Of a DNA stretch of 64,000 bases, positions 38,259 through 47,425 are shown piece by piece. The stretch covers positions 124,001 to 188,000 of the forward strand of contig NZ_BCQJ01000006.1 in the NCBI RefSeq assembly GCF_001544375.1, in the 5' to 3' direction. Origin of the DNA: Enterococcus canis NBRC 100695. GTDB lineage: Bacteria > Bacillota > Bacilli > Lactobacillales > Enterococcaceae. Both the position numbers and the translations under genes were made by a program. The notes beneath the pieces were generated by a model. It searched no databases and was not told the origin of the DNA. It saw nothing but the letters and a program-made list of their open reading frames with translations. Numbering within the stretch: the first letter of the stretch is position 1; each line of letters begins with the position of its first letter.

Positions 38259-39524
38259 TCAGCGAAGATCTTGTGGTTTTTGATTATCCCACTCTGGGCC
38301 AAAAAATTTCTTATCTATTTGATAATGCGGTTTTTCAAACGGCGTTGTTAAGAACGGCGCAATTTTTTGATCTGCTGCTAACCAGCCACGCCAGCCTAAA
38401 TGAATCGTATCCGCCATGAAATAGCTTGTTTCAGCTTGGTCGGTAAAATCAGCAACGTGTTGAAAACCTTGTGAATTCAATTGATATCTGACCTTTTTCG
38501 CATATTCCCGCAGCATTTCTTGCGAAAGGCCGGTGTAATCTGACCAGTGTTTGTTGACTGGCGGAATAATGAACAGGGCGTCAGCATCAGCTTTAGCCAG
38601 CTGTGATAAAACTAATTGGAAATCAGAGAACTCCGGTGAAAAACGGTAGTCCCAATTGACTTGTGAGTCTTTCATCTTATCGATATTTTTGGCTAAGCGT
38701 GTCGAATAAAAGGGATTAGCAATCTCGAAAGGATTATTTGAGGTCGATTTTTCGCCAATTTGCGTCGCTAGTCCGTCTAACTCGTTAACATCATAAGTCC
38801 CTGGCAATTCTTTCGCCGCTTTATCAATTTCCCCTTGCTTACTCAATAGTCCGATTTTGCTAAACAACTCATCTTCTCGTGAAAGAGCGTTGCGTTTCAA
38901 TTTCATGATCTGTTGGTCCATCTCATTGGGCAACTCACCTTGGTCCAATTTTTTCAAAACCCGCATCAAAAAGTCATCGCCTTGAATCTTTTTGAAACGT
39001 TGTAACCGTTCCGCTAAGTAACGGTCGCTTGGCTGGATTTTTTGCACACCTTGCAGCCAATCAAGGACCTGCAGTTCGGAATAATAGGCATCGAAATAAT
39101 CCTCTTTGACCCCTTCTGGTACAAACCACTGTGGTGATAGGATAAAGACCACTTTTTTGTGGTGTAAGTCTTGCCCCATGGATTGCATCATAAAGAATTG
39201 CGACAATGATTGTGTGCCAGGTGCTCCTAGTAAGAAAGGCCGATAAGAACGGTCATATTTCTCTGCTAAAACAGACGGGTGAAAAGGACTGATACGGCTC
39301 AATTCCGAAGAACCAAAGAAAGGCACATATTTTTTCTCAGCGATGGCATTATTCTTGACTGCATCGCCCCGCAACACATTTCCCGCCATGGAGGTCGAGG
39401 CATCCGCCAAGACCTTATCCCCATCTAAATTCAACTTGATGGGAGCAAAGAAAAAGATGGCTAACAGGAGCACACTGGCAACTAGCGGACCAAAGATCGC
39501 CCAAAGCTGTTGACGCCGTGTCAT
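38259..39524 (-). CDS. dltD: D-alanyl-lipoteichoic acid biosynthesis protein DltD
   Basis: Membrane-anchored SGNH-like protein that transfers D-alanine onto lipoteichoic acid outside the cell. The 421-residue protein has an N-terminal helix (about 10-28), then the extracellular domain with the nucleophile region FFGSSELSR and the C-terminal Asp-His pair in DTIHLGWRGW. It overlaps dltC by 4 bases (ATGA) and ends the operon. Confidence 0.96.
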   Translation of the reverse strand: MTRRQQLWAIFGPLVASVLLLAIFFFAPIKLNLDGDKVLADASTSMAGNVLRGDAVKNNAIAEKKYVPFFGSSELSRISPFHPSVLAEKYDRSYRPFLLGAPGTQSLSQFFMMQSMGQDLHHKKVVFILSPQWFVPEGVKEDYFDAYYSELQVLDWLQGVQKIQPSDRYLAERLQRFKKIQGDDFLMRVLKKLDQGELPNEMDQQIMKLKRNALSREDELFSKIGLLSKQGEIDKAAKELPGTYDVNELDGLATQIGEKSTSNNPFEIANPFYSTRLAKNIDKMKDSQVNWDYRFSPEFSDFQLVLSQLAKADADALFIIPPVNKHWSDYTGLSQEMLREYAKKVRYQLNSQGFQHVADFTDQAETSYFMADTIHLGWRGWLAADQKIAPFLTTPFEKPHYQIDKKFFGPEWDNQKPQDLR

Positions 39525-39760
39525 GCTGCGATTTCCTTTACTTTAGCGATGATTTTATTTGGTGTGCTCCATTCATCTCGTTCAAATTCTGAAACTGGCA
39601 CTTGAACACCTAGACGGCTTTCAATTTCCACTAACAATTGGACCGTTGCTAACGAGTCCATCAAACCTTCATCAAATAAAGCAACATCTGGATTGCTGCG
39701 TACTTCGTCGGTACCGGTGATATCTTCTAAAATACTAAAAATTGTTTCTTCTACGTTCAT
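39521..39760 (-). CDS. dltC: D-alanyl carrier protein DltC
   Basis: 79-residue acyl-carrier-type protein. The phosphopantetheine attachment serine is in GLMDSLATVQLL, in the DSL motif. It carries D-alanine activated by DltA to the membrane protein DltB. Length and helix pattern match the family. It lies 20 bases after dltB. Confidence 0.97.
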   Translation of the reverse strand: MNVEETIFSILEDITGTDEVRSNPDVALFDEGLMDSLATVQLLVEIESRLGVQVPVSEFERDEWSTPNKIIAKVKEIAA

Positions 39761-39780
39761 GATTCTTCATCCTTTCGTAA

Positions 39781-40971
39781 TTAACGTTGCAACCAAGTAT
39801 CAATAAATCCTGAGAAAATCAGGAAGCTAAAACATACTGCGTGGAAGGTCAAGAAGACCGATAACGCATGAGTCAAACGATTGCTTGGCAAGTTTTTATG
39901 TTTCTTTTTGAAACGAATCCAAGCATCCGTCAAACAAATCAAAGCGGCGTGATAAAAACCATATAATAAGTAGTACCACGTTAAGCCGTGCCAAACGCCC
40001 ATGATCATAAATAAGGCAAAGTAGCCTACATTGGACATGACGATTCGGCTTTTAAACACTTTATTTTTCATCATGGCAAACATCAAGCGCATGTAAATGT
40101 AATCCCGGAACCAGAAGGACAAGGTCATGTGCCAACGATTCCAGAATTCTTTGATATTCCAAGAAAGAAATGGCTTATTAAAGTTGATTGGCGTATCATA
40201 GCCCATCAAGTAACTAGTACCTACTGCAAACAAGCTATAACCGGCGAAATCAAAGAACAAATACATACTGTAAACATACATATAACCTAACATCGGCAAG
40301 GAGAAAAAGTTCTGATGCAGCGCCATCTTAGCCACGATTGGCAGCATTACCTGACCGAAGTAGTAACCGATAATAAACTTATACAAGAACCCTAAAAAGA
40401 TATTATTTAAGCCCTTTTGTAAAAAGCTTAGATATTGTTCCGGTGCTGGCGGATTTTCCACATCTTTTTCAAAGCGACGATAGCGGTCAATAGGACCGGA
40501 AGAAATCGTCGGGAAGAACAAAAGAAATTGGATGTAGCGCCAAATGGAGTACGTTTTAATACTGCCATCCCGCATTTCCATAATCATCTGCACGGACTTA
40601 AAGGTCAAGTACGAGATGCCCAAGAAACCGAAGAAGGAGCTAGTACCAGGTTCAACAAACGGTACGATTTTCACTAGCGCTAGCGGAATAATTGCTAGTA
40701 AAACAGCTAGGTAGAAAACCCATTTATTATTTTGCTTCTGGCGATAATGAAAATAGCCCCAGACCAAGACCGTTTGCCAAATGACATAGACAATCAAAGC
40801 TAACCCTTGACGCCAACTTTCGCCGCCAAAACTGATATACAAGAAAAATAAAGTAATCAGCACTTGGTACCAAGCCCAGCGTTTCCCATGCAAGAGGGTC
40901 ACAATCATAGGTAACAGTGCAATCCCCAGGACAATAAAGTAAAAAGGTGAAGCGTAGGGAATCATATGCAT
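39781..40971 (-). CDS. dltB: D-alanyl transfer protein DltB (MBOAT family)
   Basis: Multi-pass membrane O-acyltransferase of 396 residues that moves D-alanine from DltC across the membrane. The MBOAT histidine lies in MIMGVWHGLTWYYLLYGFYHA, and the DltC-contact region KEFWNRWHMTLSFWFRDYIY is present. The ATG at 40971 overlaps the dltA stop by one base (TGATG), with GAGGTG 8 bases upstream, so MHMIPYASP is the likely N-terminus. Confidence 0.96.
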   Translation of the reverse strand: MHMIPYASPFYFIVLGIALLPMIVTLLHGKRWAWYQVLITLFFLYISFGGESWRQGLALIVYVIWQTVLVWGYFHYRQKQNNKWVFYLAVLLAIIPLALVKIVPFVEPGTSSFFGFLGISYLTFKSVQMIMEMRDGSIKTYSIWRYIQFLLFFPTISSGPIDRYRRFEKDVENPPAPEQYLSFLQKGLNNIFLGFLYKFIIGYYFGQVMLPIVAKMALHQNFFSLPMLGYMYVYSMYLFFDFAGYSLFAVGTSYLMGYDTPINFNKPFLSWNIKEFWNRWHMTLSFWFRDYIYMRLMFAMMKNKVFKSRIVMSNVGYFALFMIMGVWHGLTWYYLLYGFYHAALICLTDAWIRFKKKHKNLPSNRLTHALSVFLTFHAVCFSFLIFSGFIDTWLQR

Positions 40972-42479
40972 CAGCTGTTCACCTCATTGATCAAGCCTTT
41001 ACGGTCGATTTTCCCGTTGGCGGTCAGCGGCAAGCGCTCAACATAGACAAAGCGTTGAGGAATCATGTAGTCCATCACGGTTTTGCCTAGTTCCTCTTTG
41101 ATCGCTTTTGTTAAGGCAAAGTCCTTTTCAAATGGATTGTCCGCTGCTACGACATAGGCCACCAATTGTTGGACTTTATGATTTTGGTATTTCGGTACGA
41201 CCATTGCCTGACGTACATACGTCACTTCATTTAGATGGTGATCGATATCTTCTAGCTCAATCCGGTAGCCATGCAGTTTCACTTGAAAATCTAGCCGTCC
41301 GTCATATAACAACAGCCCTTTCTCCAAGCGACCAGCATCTCCCGTGCGGTAAGCAGCTTGTCCTTCATAGGTAAAGAAGGCGGCCGCCGTTTTTTCAGGA
41401 TTATGCATGTATCCTTTGGAAACACTAGGTCCGGCGATAATGATCTCACCTACTTCGCCATCTGGTAAAGCCGTGCCATTTTCATCTAAAATCACGATGC
41501 GTGTGTCTTCTTTACGATACCCAATCGGCACCCGATCATAGGTTGCTAACAACGCCGGCGTCAATTCCACTCCTGAGACAGCTACGGTCGCCTCGGTTGG
41601 TCCGTATGTATTGAAAATATGGGCGCTAGGAAAACGTTCTTGCAATTTTAAGGCCGTGGCTTTGGGCATTTCTTCCCCGCAGAATAAAAAGTAGCGTAAG
41701 TTCTTGGCATGTACTTCGTCAAAGGTTGGTTCCATCAAACAGATATCCATGAAGGAAGGTGTTGAAACCCAGACCTCCACATCCATTTGTGGGAGTGTCG
41801 CAAATAATTGCTTGAAATCATTGATGATCTTTTTCGGTAGCGGCGTTAACGAACCACCCGAAGTCAGCGCTGGATAGGTATCCATTACTGAAAGATCAAA
41901 AGAGTAAGGGGCTTGACTTAAGAAACGTAAGCCTGCTGTCAAACCAAAATCATTCAATTCCCAGTTAAGGAAACTCAAAAGGTTGTTGTGACTGATTTGA
42001 ACGCCTTTTGGTACCCCGGTTGTCCCAGAGGTAAAGATGATATAAAAGGTATCATCCGCCAAAACTGGTGCTGTAAGACTTGGTGTCGTGCCAGCCGCAA
42101 AAATTTCGGCTGTGTTTTCAATTAAATCGGCGGTGGTTGCAATCGCAGGCCATGGTTCAATCGCAATGATGGCTGCCGGTTGCGCCACTTCTAGAATCAT
42201 TTCGATTCGTTCTTGTGGTGTATTTGCTTCAATCGGAATATAAGCATGGCCCGCCTTAACGGATCCTAAGAAGGCTGCCAACATTTCAATTTCCAAATCG
42301 CCATAAATGACGATGGGACGATGGTCCGCATAGTGTTGCTCTAGATAAGCCGCCAAACTGTCTGAGGCTTGTTTTAATTCGCCATACGTGAACTGGCGCT
42401 CGGTTTCCCAAAAACAAATGCGATCAGGTTCTGAAATTCCCCATTGGTCGATCGCTTCATATACATTATCGATTTTCAT
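40971..42479 (-). CDS. dltA: D-alanine--D-alanyl carrier protein ligase DltA
   Basis: Adenylating enzyme that activates D-alanine with ATP and loads it on DltC. The 502-residue protein has the ATP loop FTSGTTGVPKGV, NTYGPTEATV, YRTGDAGR, and the catalytic lysine region LTANGKIDRKGL. I chose the ATG at 42479 (GGAGG upstream), which gives the conserved MKIDNVYEAIDQW start; a longer frame would run through dltX. It follows dltX by 13 bases. Confidence 0.96.
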   Translation of the reverse strand: MKIDNVYEAIDQWGISEPDRICFWETERQFTYGELKQASDSLAAYLEQHYADHRPIVIYGDLEIEMLAAFLGSVKAGHAYIPIEANTPQERIEMILEVAQPAAIIAIEPWPAIATTADLIENTAEIFAAGTTPSLTAPVLADDTFYIIFTSGTTGVPKGVQISHNNLLSFLNWELNDFGLTAGLRFLSQAPYSFDLSVMDTYPALTSGGSLTPLPKKIINDFKQLFATLPQMDVEVWVSTPSFMDICLMEPTFDEVHAKNLRYFLFCGEEMPKATALKLQERFPSAHIFNTYGPTEATVAVSGVELTPALLATYDRVPIGYRKEDTRIVILDENGTALPDGEVGEIIIAGPSVSKGYMHNPEKTAAAFFTYEGQAAYRTGDAGRLEKGLLLYDGRLDFQVKLHGYRIELEDIDHHLNEVTYVRQAMVVPKYQNHKVQQLVAYVVAADNPFEKDFALTKAIKEELGKTVMDYMIPQRFVYVERLPLTANGKIDRKGLINEVNS

Positions 42480-42492
42480 AACGTGGCCCTCC

Positions 42493-42639
42493 TTAAAATT
42501 CATTGTAGATAAACGTTCCGCCATTGACATTCTTATAATGGTAGAGATAGATCAACATCAAAATGATGGCAAAATAAAAAATCGTTTTTCCAATGAATAC
42601 TAGCCAGTAGTGGACTTGCGGTTTTTTCAACCAAGACAT
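42493..42639 (-). CDS. dltX: DltX small membrane protein
   Basis: 48-residue protein with one membrane helix (about residues 12-33, WLVFIGKTIFYFAIILMLIY) and the conserved C-terminal end GGTFIYNEF. DltX is the essential small partner of the D-alanylation machinery; its C-terminal end is acylated and accepts D-alanine from DltB. The ATG at 42639 is preceded by AAGGAGGT. It is first in the operon, before dltA. Confidence 0.93.
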   Translation of the reverse strand: MSWLKKPQVHYWLVFIGKTIFYFAIILMLIYLYHYKNVNGGTFIYNEF

Positions 42640-42760
42640 GTCACTCTACCTCCTTTACGTATTTCATTGTAATCTCTTTGTAACAAATTCCCTATTGATT
42701 TGACTTACAAAAGAGCGCTTCCCCACTAACAATTTTGTCACACACGTTATGATAAAACAA
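42640..42760 (-). promoter_or_regulatory. dlt operon promoter region with TTACAA direct repeats
   Basis: Minus strand TTACAA at 42678-42683 and 42667-42672, start to start 11 bases, as in OmpR-type response-regulator boxes. The downstream repeat overlaps a likely -10 (TACAAT, 42666-42671), and I see no good -35. The dlt operon is a common target of Bce-type two-component systems in other Firmicutes; whether the one at 55890-57594 acts here is inference. Confidence 0.45.
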
Positions 42761-42812
42761 AAACAGTTGGCTACTTTGCACCGCACACTTGCACAAAGTA
42801 GCCAACTGAGTT
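42761..42812 (-). terminator. Intrinsic terminator of the bgl operon
   Basis: A perfect 15-bp stem (CAGTTGGCTACTTTG and CAAAGTAGCCAACTG) with TTTTTG on the minus strand, six bases beyond the bglA stop. Confidence 0.9.
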
Positions 42813-42817
42813 TCTAT

Positions 42818-44281
<1,464 letters not shown>

Positions 44282-44291
44282 TTAAAAGTAA

Positions 44292-44339
44292 CAGACGCCC
44301 TAACCTTGCAGCTCACTAGTAGGGCGTCTGTAAGGTTAG
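44292..44339 (-). other. Crossing inverted repeats between bglF and bglA
   Basis: CAGACGCCCTA (44292-44302) can pair with TAGGGCGTCTG (44320-44330), and CTAACCTT (44300-44307) can pair with AAGGTTAG (44332-44339). The pairs cross, so the message can form one or other hairpin or a pseudoknot. The minus-strand tail is only TTACTTTT, so any terminator is leaky. Confidence 0.6.
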
Positions 44340-46162
44340 AATAATGCAGTCAATAAATCGTCCGTTACGCCGACTTCTCGGTTGTCTGTTTCAATCACAT
44401 CTAAAATATCTTGACTGTTGGTGATGACCACCGGTGTTTCCACGGAGTAGCCTTTACTGGTAATAAAGTCGATATCGAAATCTAACATCAATTCACCTTT
44501 TTTGACTTTTTGGCCTTGGGCTACCCGCGCTTTAAAGCCCTCACCCTCCAACTGTACCGTATCCATGCCCACGTGAATCAAGATTTGCAAGCCATTGTCC
44601 GCAGTGACACCAATCGCGTGTTCCGTCGGGAAGACCATCGTTACCGTGCCATCGACCGGCGCATGAACTTTTCCTTCTTCTGGTACAATTACAATTCCTT
44701 TGCCTAATGCACCTAGGGCAAAAGCTTCATCTTTAATAGAAGAAAGAGGCATTACTTTGCCTTTGATTGGGGACGCCACAACATCTTTCAAGGCTGCTTG
44801 TTCCATTTTTGTTTCCACATCTTCCACTGCTACTTCATCTTTAAAGGTGAAGTACGTGAATAAGAAAGTAGGAATCATTGAAATTGCTAAAGAAATACCA
44901 AAGTTGATTAAAACTTGGGAAATCGGCATTGCTTCATTGAAATACCCAGGAATCCCAAAAATACCTAAACCAGCCATTTGATGCACTAGCATACCCTGCA
45001 TACCCATAAAGGCTCCGGCAAAACCAGCGGAAATACATGCGGCTACGAAATATTTCATGCGTGGTAATGTCACACCGTAAATTGCCGGTTCCGTTACACC
45101 GAACCAGCCCGAAATCCACGCTGGTAACGCTAAATCCTTTAATTTCCGATTTTTAGTTTTCATCCAGATAGCCATTACTACCGCCGTTTGGGCATAGCCC
45201 GCGCCAGTTGCTAAAGCAAAGATTGACGTTGCTTGGCCAGAGGCTAGTTGAACGATGCCTACTGCCACAAAGCCCATGTGTAGACCAAATACCACAATTA
45301 CTTGCCACAAGCTGCCCATTAAGAAACCAGCTAAAATTGGACTGAAGGAATAAATCGCCATCACGCCACCTACTAGTAGGCTAGACAAACCATTCATCAC
45401 CGGGCCAATCAAGACAAAGCCTAATGGCGCACTGATAGCGATGGTAATCATTGGCACCATAAACGTTTTTACCACATCAGGGATAACTTTCATCAACGGT
45501 TTGTAAATGAATGAGGCAAAAATTGTTGTGAAGACCACCGGCATTACGGTACTACCATATGCCACATTAATGTTGTAGCCTAAAATATTCAAGTCGACAT
45601 TTTGCAGAGCTGGGTACATCAACACGGCCCCAATAACAGCCCCTACAAATGGATCAATCTTCAATTTTTTGGCTGAAGTGTAACCTAACATCACAGGGAA
45701 GAACATAAACATGGCATCCCCGGTACCATTTAATAACGTGTACAGACCACTCGCCGGATCAATCAGACCACTAAAAGCAAAGAGTGCTAAAATTCCTTTG
45801 ATCATGCCGCTACCAATCAGCACGGCTAGAACTGGTCCCATCATAGCGGAAATAAAATCAACTACCATACTGCCAAAGCTTTGTTTTTGCTTTGGTGCGT
45901 CATCACTGCTAATAGCCCCAATCATATTGGTGACCTCTGCGTAGACATCTGGTACATGGTTGCCGATTACTACTTGGTACTGACCGCCACTTTTCATTAA
46001 CGTCACTACGCCATCCATTTGTCGAATCGCCTCATCATTGGCTTTTTGCTCATCCTTCAAAATAAAGCGTAGCCGTGTCACACAGTGGGTCAGATCCGCC
46101 ACATTCTCCTTGCCGCCAACATTTTCAATTACCTTACCTGCTAGTTCTTCATATTTTCCCAT
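44336..46162 (-). CDS. bglF: Beta-glucoside PTS transporter EIIBCA (BglF-like)
   Basis: Imports and phosphorylates beta-glucosides with phosphate from HPr. The 608-residue protein has EIIB first (THCVTRLRF, phospho-cysteine near residue 30), then the EIIC membrane domain (about 100-430, with GITEPAIYGV-like FGVTEPAIYGVT), and EIIA last, phospho-histidine in ILIHVGMDTVQL. The BCA order is typical. I chose the ATG at 46162 (AAGGTG upstream). A RAT-like element lies in its leader. Confidence 0.95.
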   Translation of the reverse strand: MGKYEELAGKVIENVGGKENVADLTHCVTRLRFILKDEQKANDEAIRQMDGVVTLMKSGGQYQVVIGNHVPDVYAEVTNMIGAISSDDAPKQKQSFGSMVVDFISAMMGPVLAVLIGSGMIKGILALFAFSGLIDPASGLYTLLNGTGDAMFMFFPVMLGYTSAKKLKIDPFVGAVIGAVLMYPALQNVDLNILGYNINVAYGSTVMPVVFTTIFASFIYKPLMKVIPDVVKTFMVPMITIAISAPLGFVLIGPVMNGLSSLLVGGVMAIYSFSPILAGFLMGSLWQVIVVFGLHMGFVAVGIVQLASGQATSIFALATGAGYAQTAVVMAIWMKTKNRKLKDLALPAWISGWFGVTEPAIYGVTLPRMKYFVAACISAGFAGAFMGMQGMLVHQMAGLGIFGIPGYFNEAMPISQVLINFGISLAISMIPTFLFTYFTFKDEVAVEDVETKMEQAALKDVVASPIKGKVMPLSSIKDEAFALGALGKGIVIVPEEGKVHAPVDGTVTMVFPTEHAIGVTADNGLQILIHVGMDTVQLEGEGFKARVAQGQKVKKGELMLDFDIDFITSKGYSVETPVVITNSQDILDVIETDNREVGVTDDLLTALF

Positions 46163-46171
46163 AATAAATTC

Positions 46172-46224
46172 ACCTTCCATCAATTAGTTGTATCGAAGGT
46201 TTAGCCAACTTAATGTTACCATCC
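46172..46224 (-). promoter_or_regulatory. Second RAT-like antiterminator element upstream of bglF
   Basis: The minus strand at 46198-46224 reads GGATGGTAAC...GGCTAAACC, matching the BglG/LicT RNA target and sharing GGATGGTAA and GCTAAACC with the element upstream of bglG. Its 3' end overlaps ACCTTC, which can pair with GAAGGT (46172-46177), the bglF ribosome binding site. The competing stem is short (6 bp). Confidence 0.6.
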
Positions 46225-46301
46225 AATTTATTTATCTAAACAAGCCGCCGACAACTCCGTCCCTCCTCTTTGGTTCAGCTTGCGGGTTTACTTTTTTTAA
46301 G

Positions 46302-47150
46302 TTACTGGACAACTGGTTTTGTTTGATAGACCAGTCGTTGAATGTGGATCGTTAAATAGGATTTCTCTTGATCGCTTAAGGGATAATCGTATTTTTTATT
46401 GATCAATTCCTCGATCCGTGTGACACAACCAGCAGCGCTGGGATATTTATGTTGGATCAGCTGGCTTAATTCATCCGCCCCGTCCTCATAAATATTTCCT
46501 TGTAAAATCCGCTGGGTGAAAAATTTTAGATGGGTAATAAAACGATTATAGTGCGCGTCCTCTTTATCAAATTCGAGATTAAAATGATAGCGGACGATAT
46601 TGGTGATATCCTGCATCAATTTTGTCGATTCAATTGTGTCCTTTAAATCATTGTCCATCCCGGCATTCACAAAATGAATCGCAATAAACCCTGCCTCATC
46701 CTCTGGCAGCTCATAACCTGTTGCTTCTTTTATAAAAGCTAGAGCTCGTAAGCCTACCGCAAATTCTTCTGGATAAAAGCGGCGAATGTCCCACAGCATC
46801 ACATTGGTTAGCTGGATGCCCTCTTCATGACGAGCCAGCGTAGTGAATAAATGGTCGGCCAAGGAAATCGTTAGACTCTCACTCAAACGTTTGCTTAAAC
46901 GATCATTGCCATACTGGATGATTTTTTCAGCTAATTGTAAAGACTCCAAAGGAATATCCGCCAATATTTGTTGGAAACGTTCGTCCAGCTTGCCGGCTTT
47001 TAGGGTATAGACCTGATTGTCAGGGTGGTCGGCTAATTCATCCCCCGCCCGCTTTTTAAACGCTATGCCGCGGCCACAAACGATAATATTTGCCCCTGCT
47101 TCATCCGTTGTTAAGACAGCATTGTTGTTTAACACTTTTTGAATGATCAT
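46302..47150 (-). CDS. bglG: BglG/LicT family transcriptional antiterminator
   Basis: RNA-binding antiterminator of 282 residues. It has an N-terminal CAT RNA-binding domain (about 1-55: IQKVLNNNAVLTTDEAG, IVCGRGIAFKKRAGD) and two PRD domains with histidines at LARHEEG and IAIHFVNA, and later LTIHIQRL, where PTS phosphorylation sets its activity. In absence of sugar BglF would phosphorylate and inactivate it. AGGAGG precedes the ATG. It regulates its own operon through RAT elements in the leader. Confidence 0.95.
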   Translation of the reverse strand: MIIQKVLNNNAVLTTDEAGANIIVCGRGIAFKKRAGDELADHPDNQVYTLKAGKLDERFQQILADIPLESLQLAEKIIQYGNDRLSKRLSESLTISLADHLFTTLARHEEGIQLTNVMLWDIRRFYPEEFAVGLRALAFIKEATGYELPEDEAGFIAIHFVNAGMDNDLKDTIESTKLMQDITNIVRYHFNLEFDKEDAHYNRFITHLKFFTQRILQGNIYEDGADELSQLIQHKYPSAAGCVTRIEELINKKYDYPLSDQEKSYLTIHIQRLVYQTKPVVQ

Positions 47151-47174
47151 GATATCCTCCTATAAAAATGCTGA

Positions 47175-47232
47175 TAAAAAAACTGTTCATAAACAAAGCG
47201 TAACCACCGTTACACCTCACTTACAAACAGGT
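47175..47232 (-). terminator. RAT-controlled leader terminator upstream of bglG
   Basis: On the minus strand, AAACCTGTT... to ...GAACAGTTTTTTT forms an imperfect stem with an inner GTAAC/GTTAC helix, and ends in seven T. Its 5' arm overlaps the RAT element, so the two structures exclude each other. Confidence 0.75.
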
Positions 47233-47259
47233 TTAGCTCGCTTATCGCAATTACCATCC
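47230..47259 (-). promoter_or_regulatory. RAT antiterminator element of the bgl operon
   Basis: The minus strand reads GGATGGTAATTGCGATAAGC followed by GAGCTAAACC, a close match to the BglG/LicT ribonucleic antiterminator (GGATTGTTACTGCxxxxGCAGGCAAAACC). It lies between the bglG promoter and the leader terminator. Confidence 0.85.
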
Positions 47260-47285
47260 TGATAACTTGTTTTTATTCTAATTAT

Positions 47286-47314
47286 AATATAACTAATTAG
47301 TTTGTAATTGTAAA
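47286..47314 (-). promoter_or_regulatory. Promoter of the bglG-bglF-bglA operon
   Basis: Minus strand TTTACA (47309-47314), a 17-base spacer and TATATT (47286-47291). The RAT begins about 27 bases downstream. No clear cre box is visible. Confidence 0.65.
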
Positions 47315-47381
47315 CACTTTCTTCTAATAAATTTTACCTTATTTTCAAAGAAATAGTGTTATTGAATATCCAAGGCTGCAC

Positions 47382-47420
47382 AAAAAAACTCGCAGAGCAC
47401 CAGCTCTCTGCGAGTTTTCC
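47382..47420 (-). terminator. Intrinsic terminator after the BceB-like gene
   Basis: AAAACTCGCAGAG and CTCTGCGAGTTTT form a perfect 13-bp stem with seven T on the minus strand, five bases beyond the stop. Confidence 0.9.
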
Positions 47421-47425
47421 TATAA

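Noticed and set aside
47300-47325. A cre site at the bgl promoter (TTGTAAACACTTTC)
   Set aside because: It lacks the central CG and the closing CA of the CcpA consensus.
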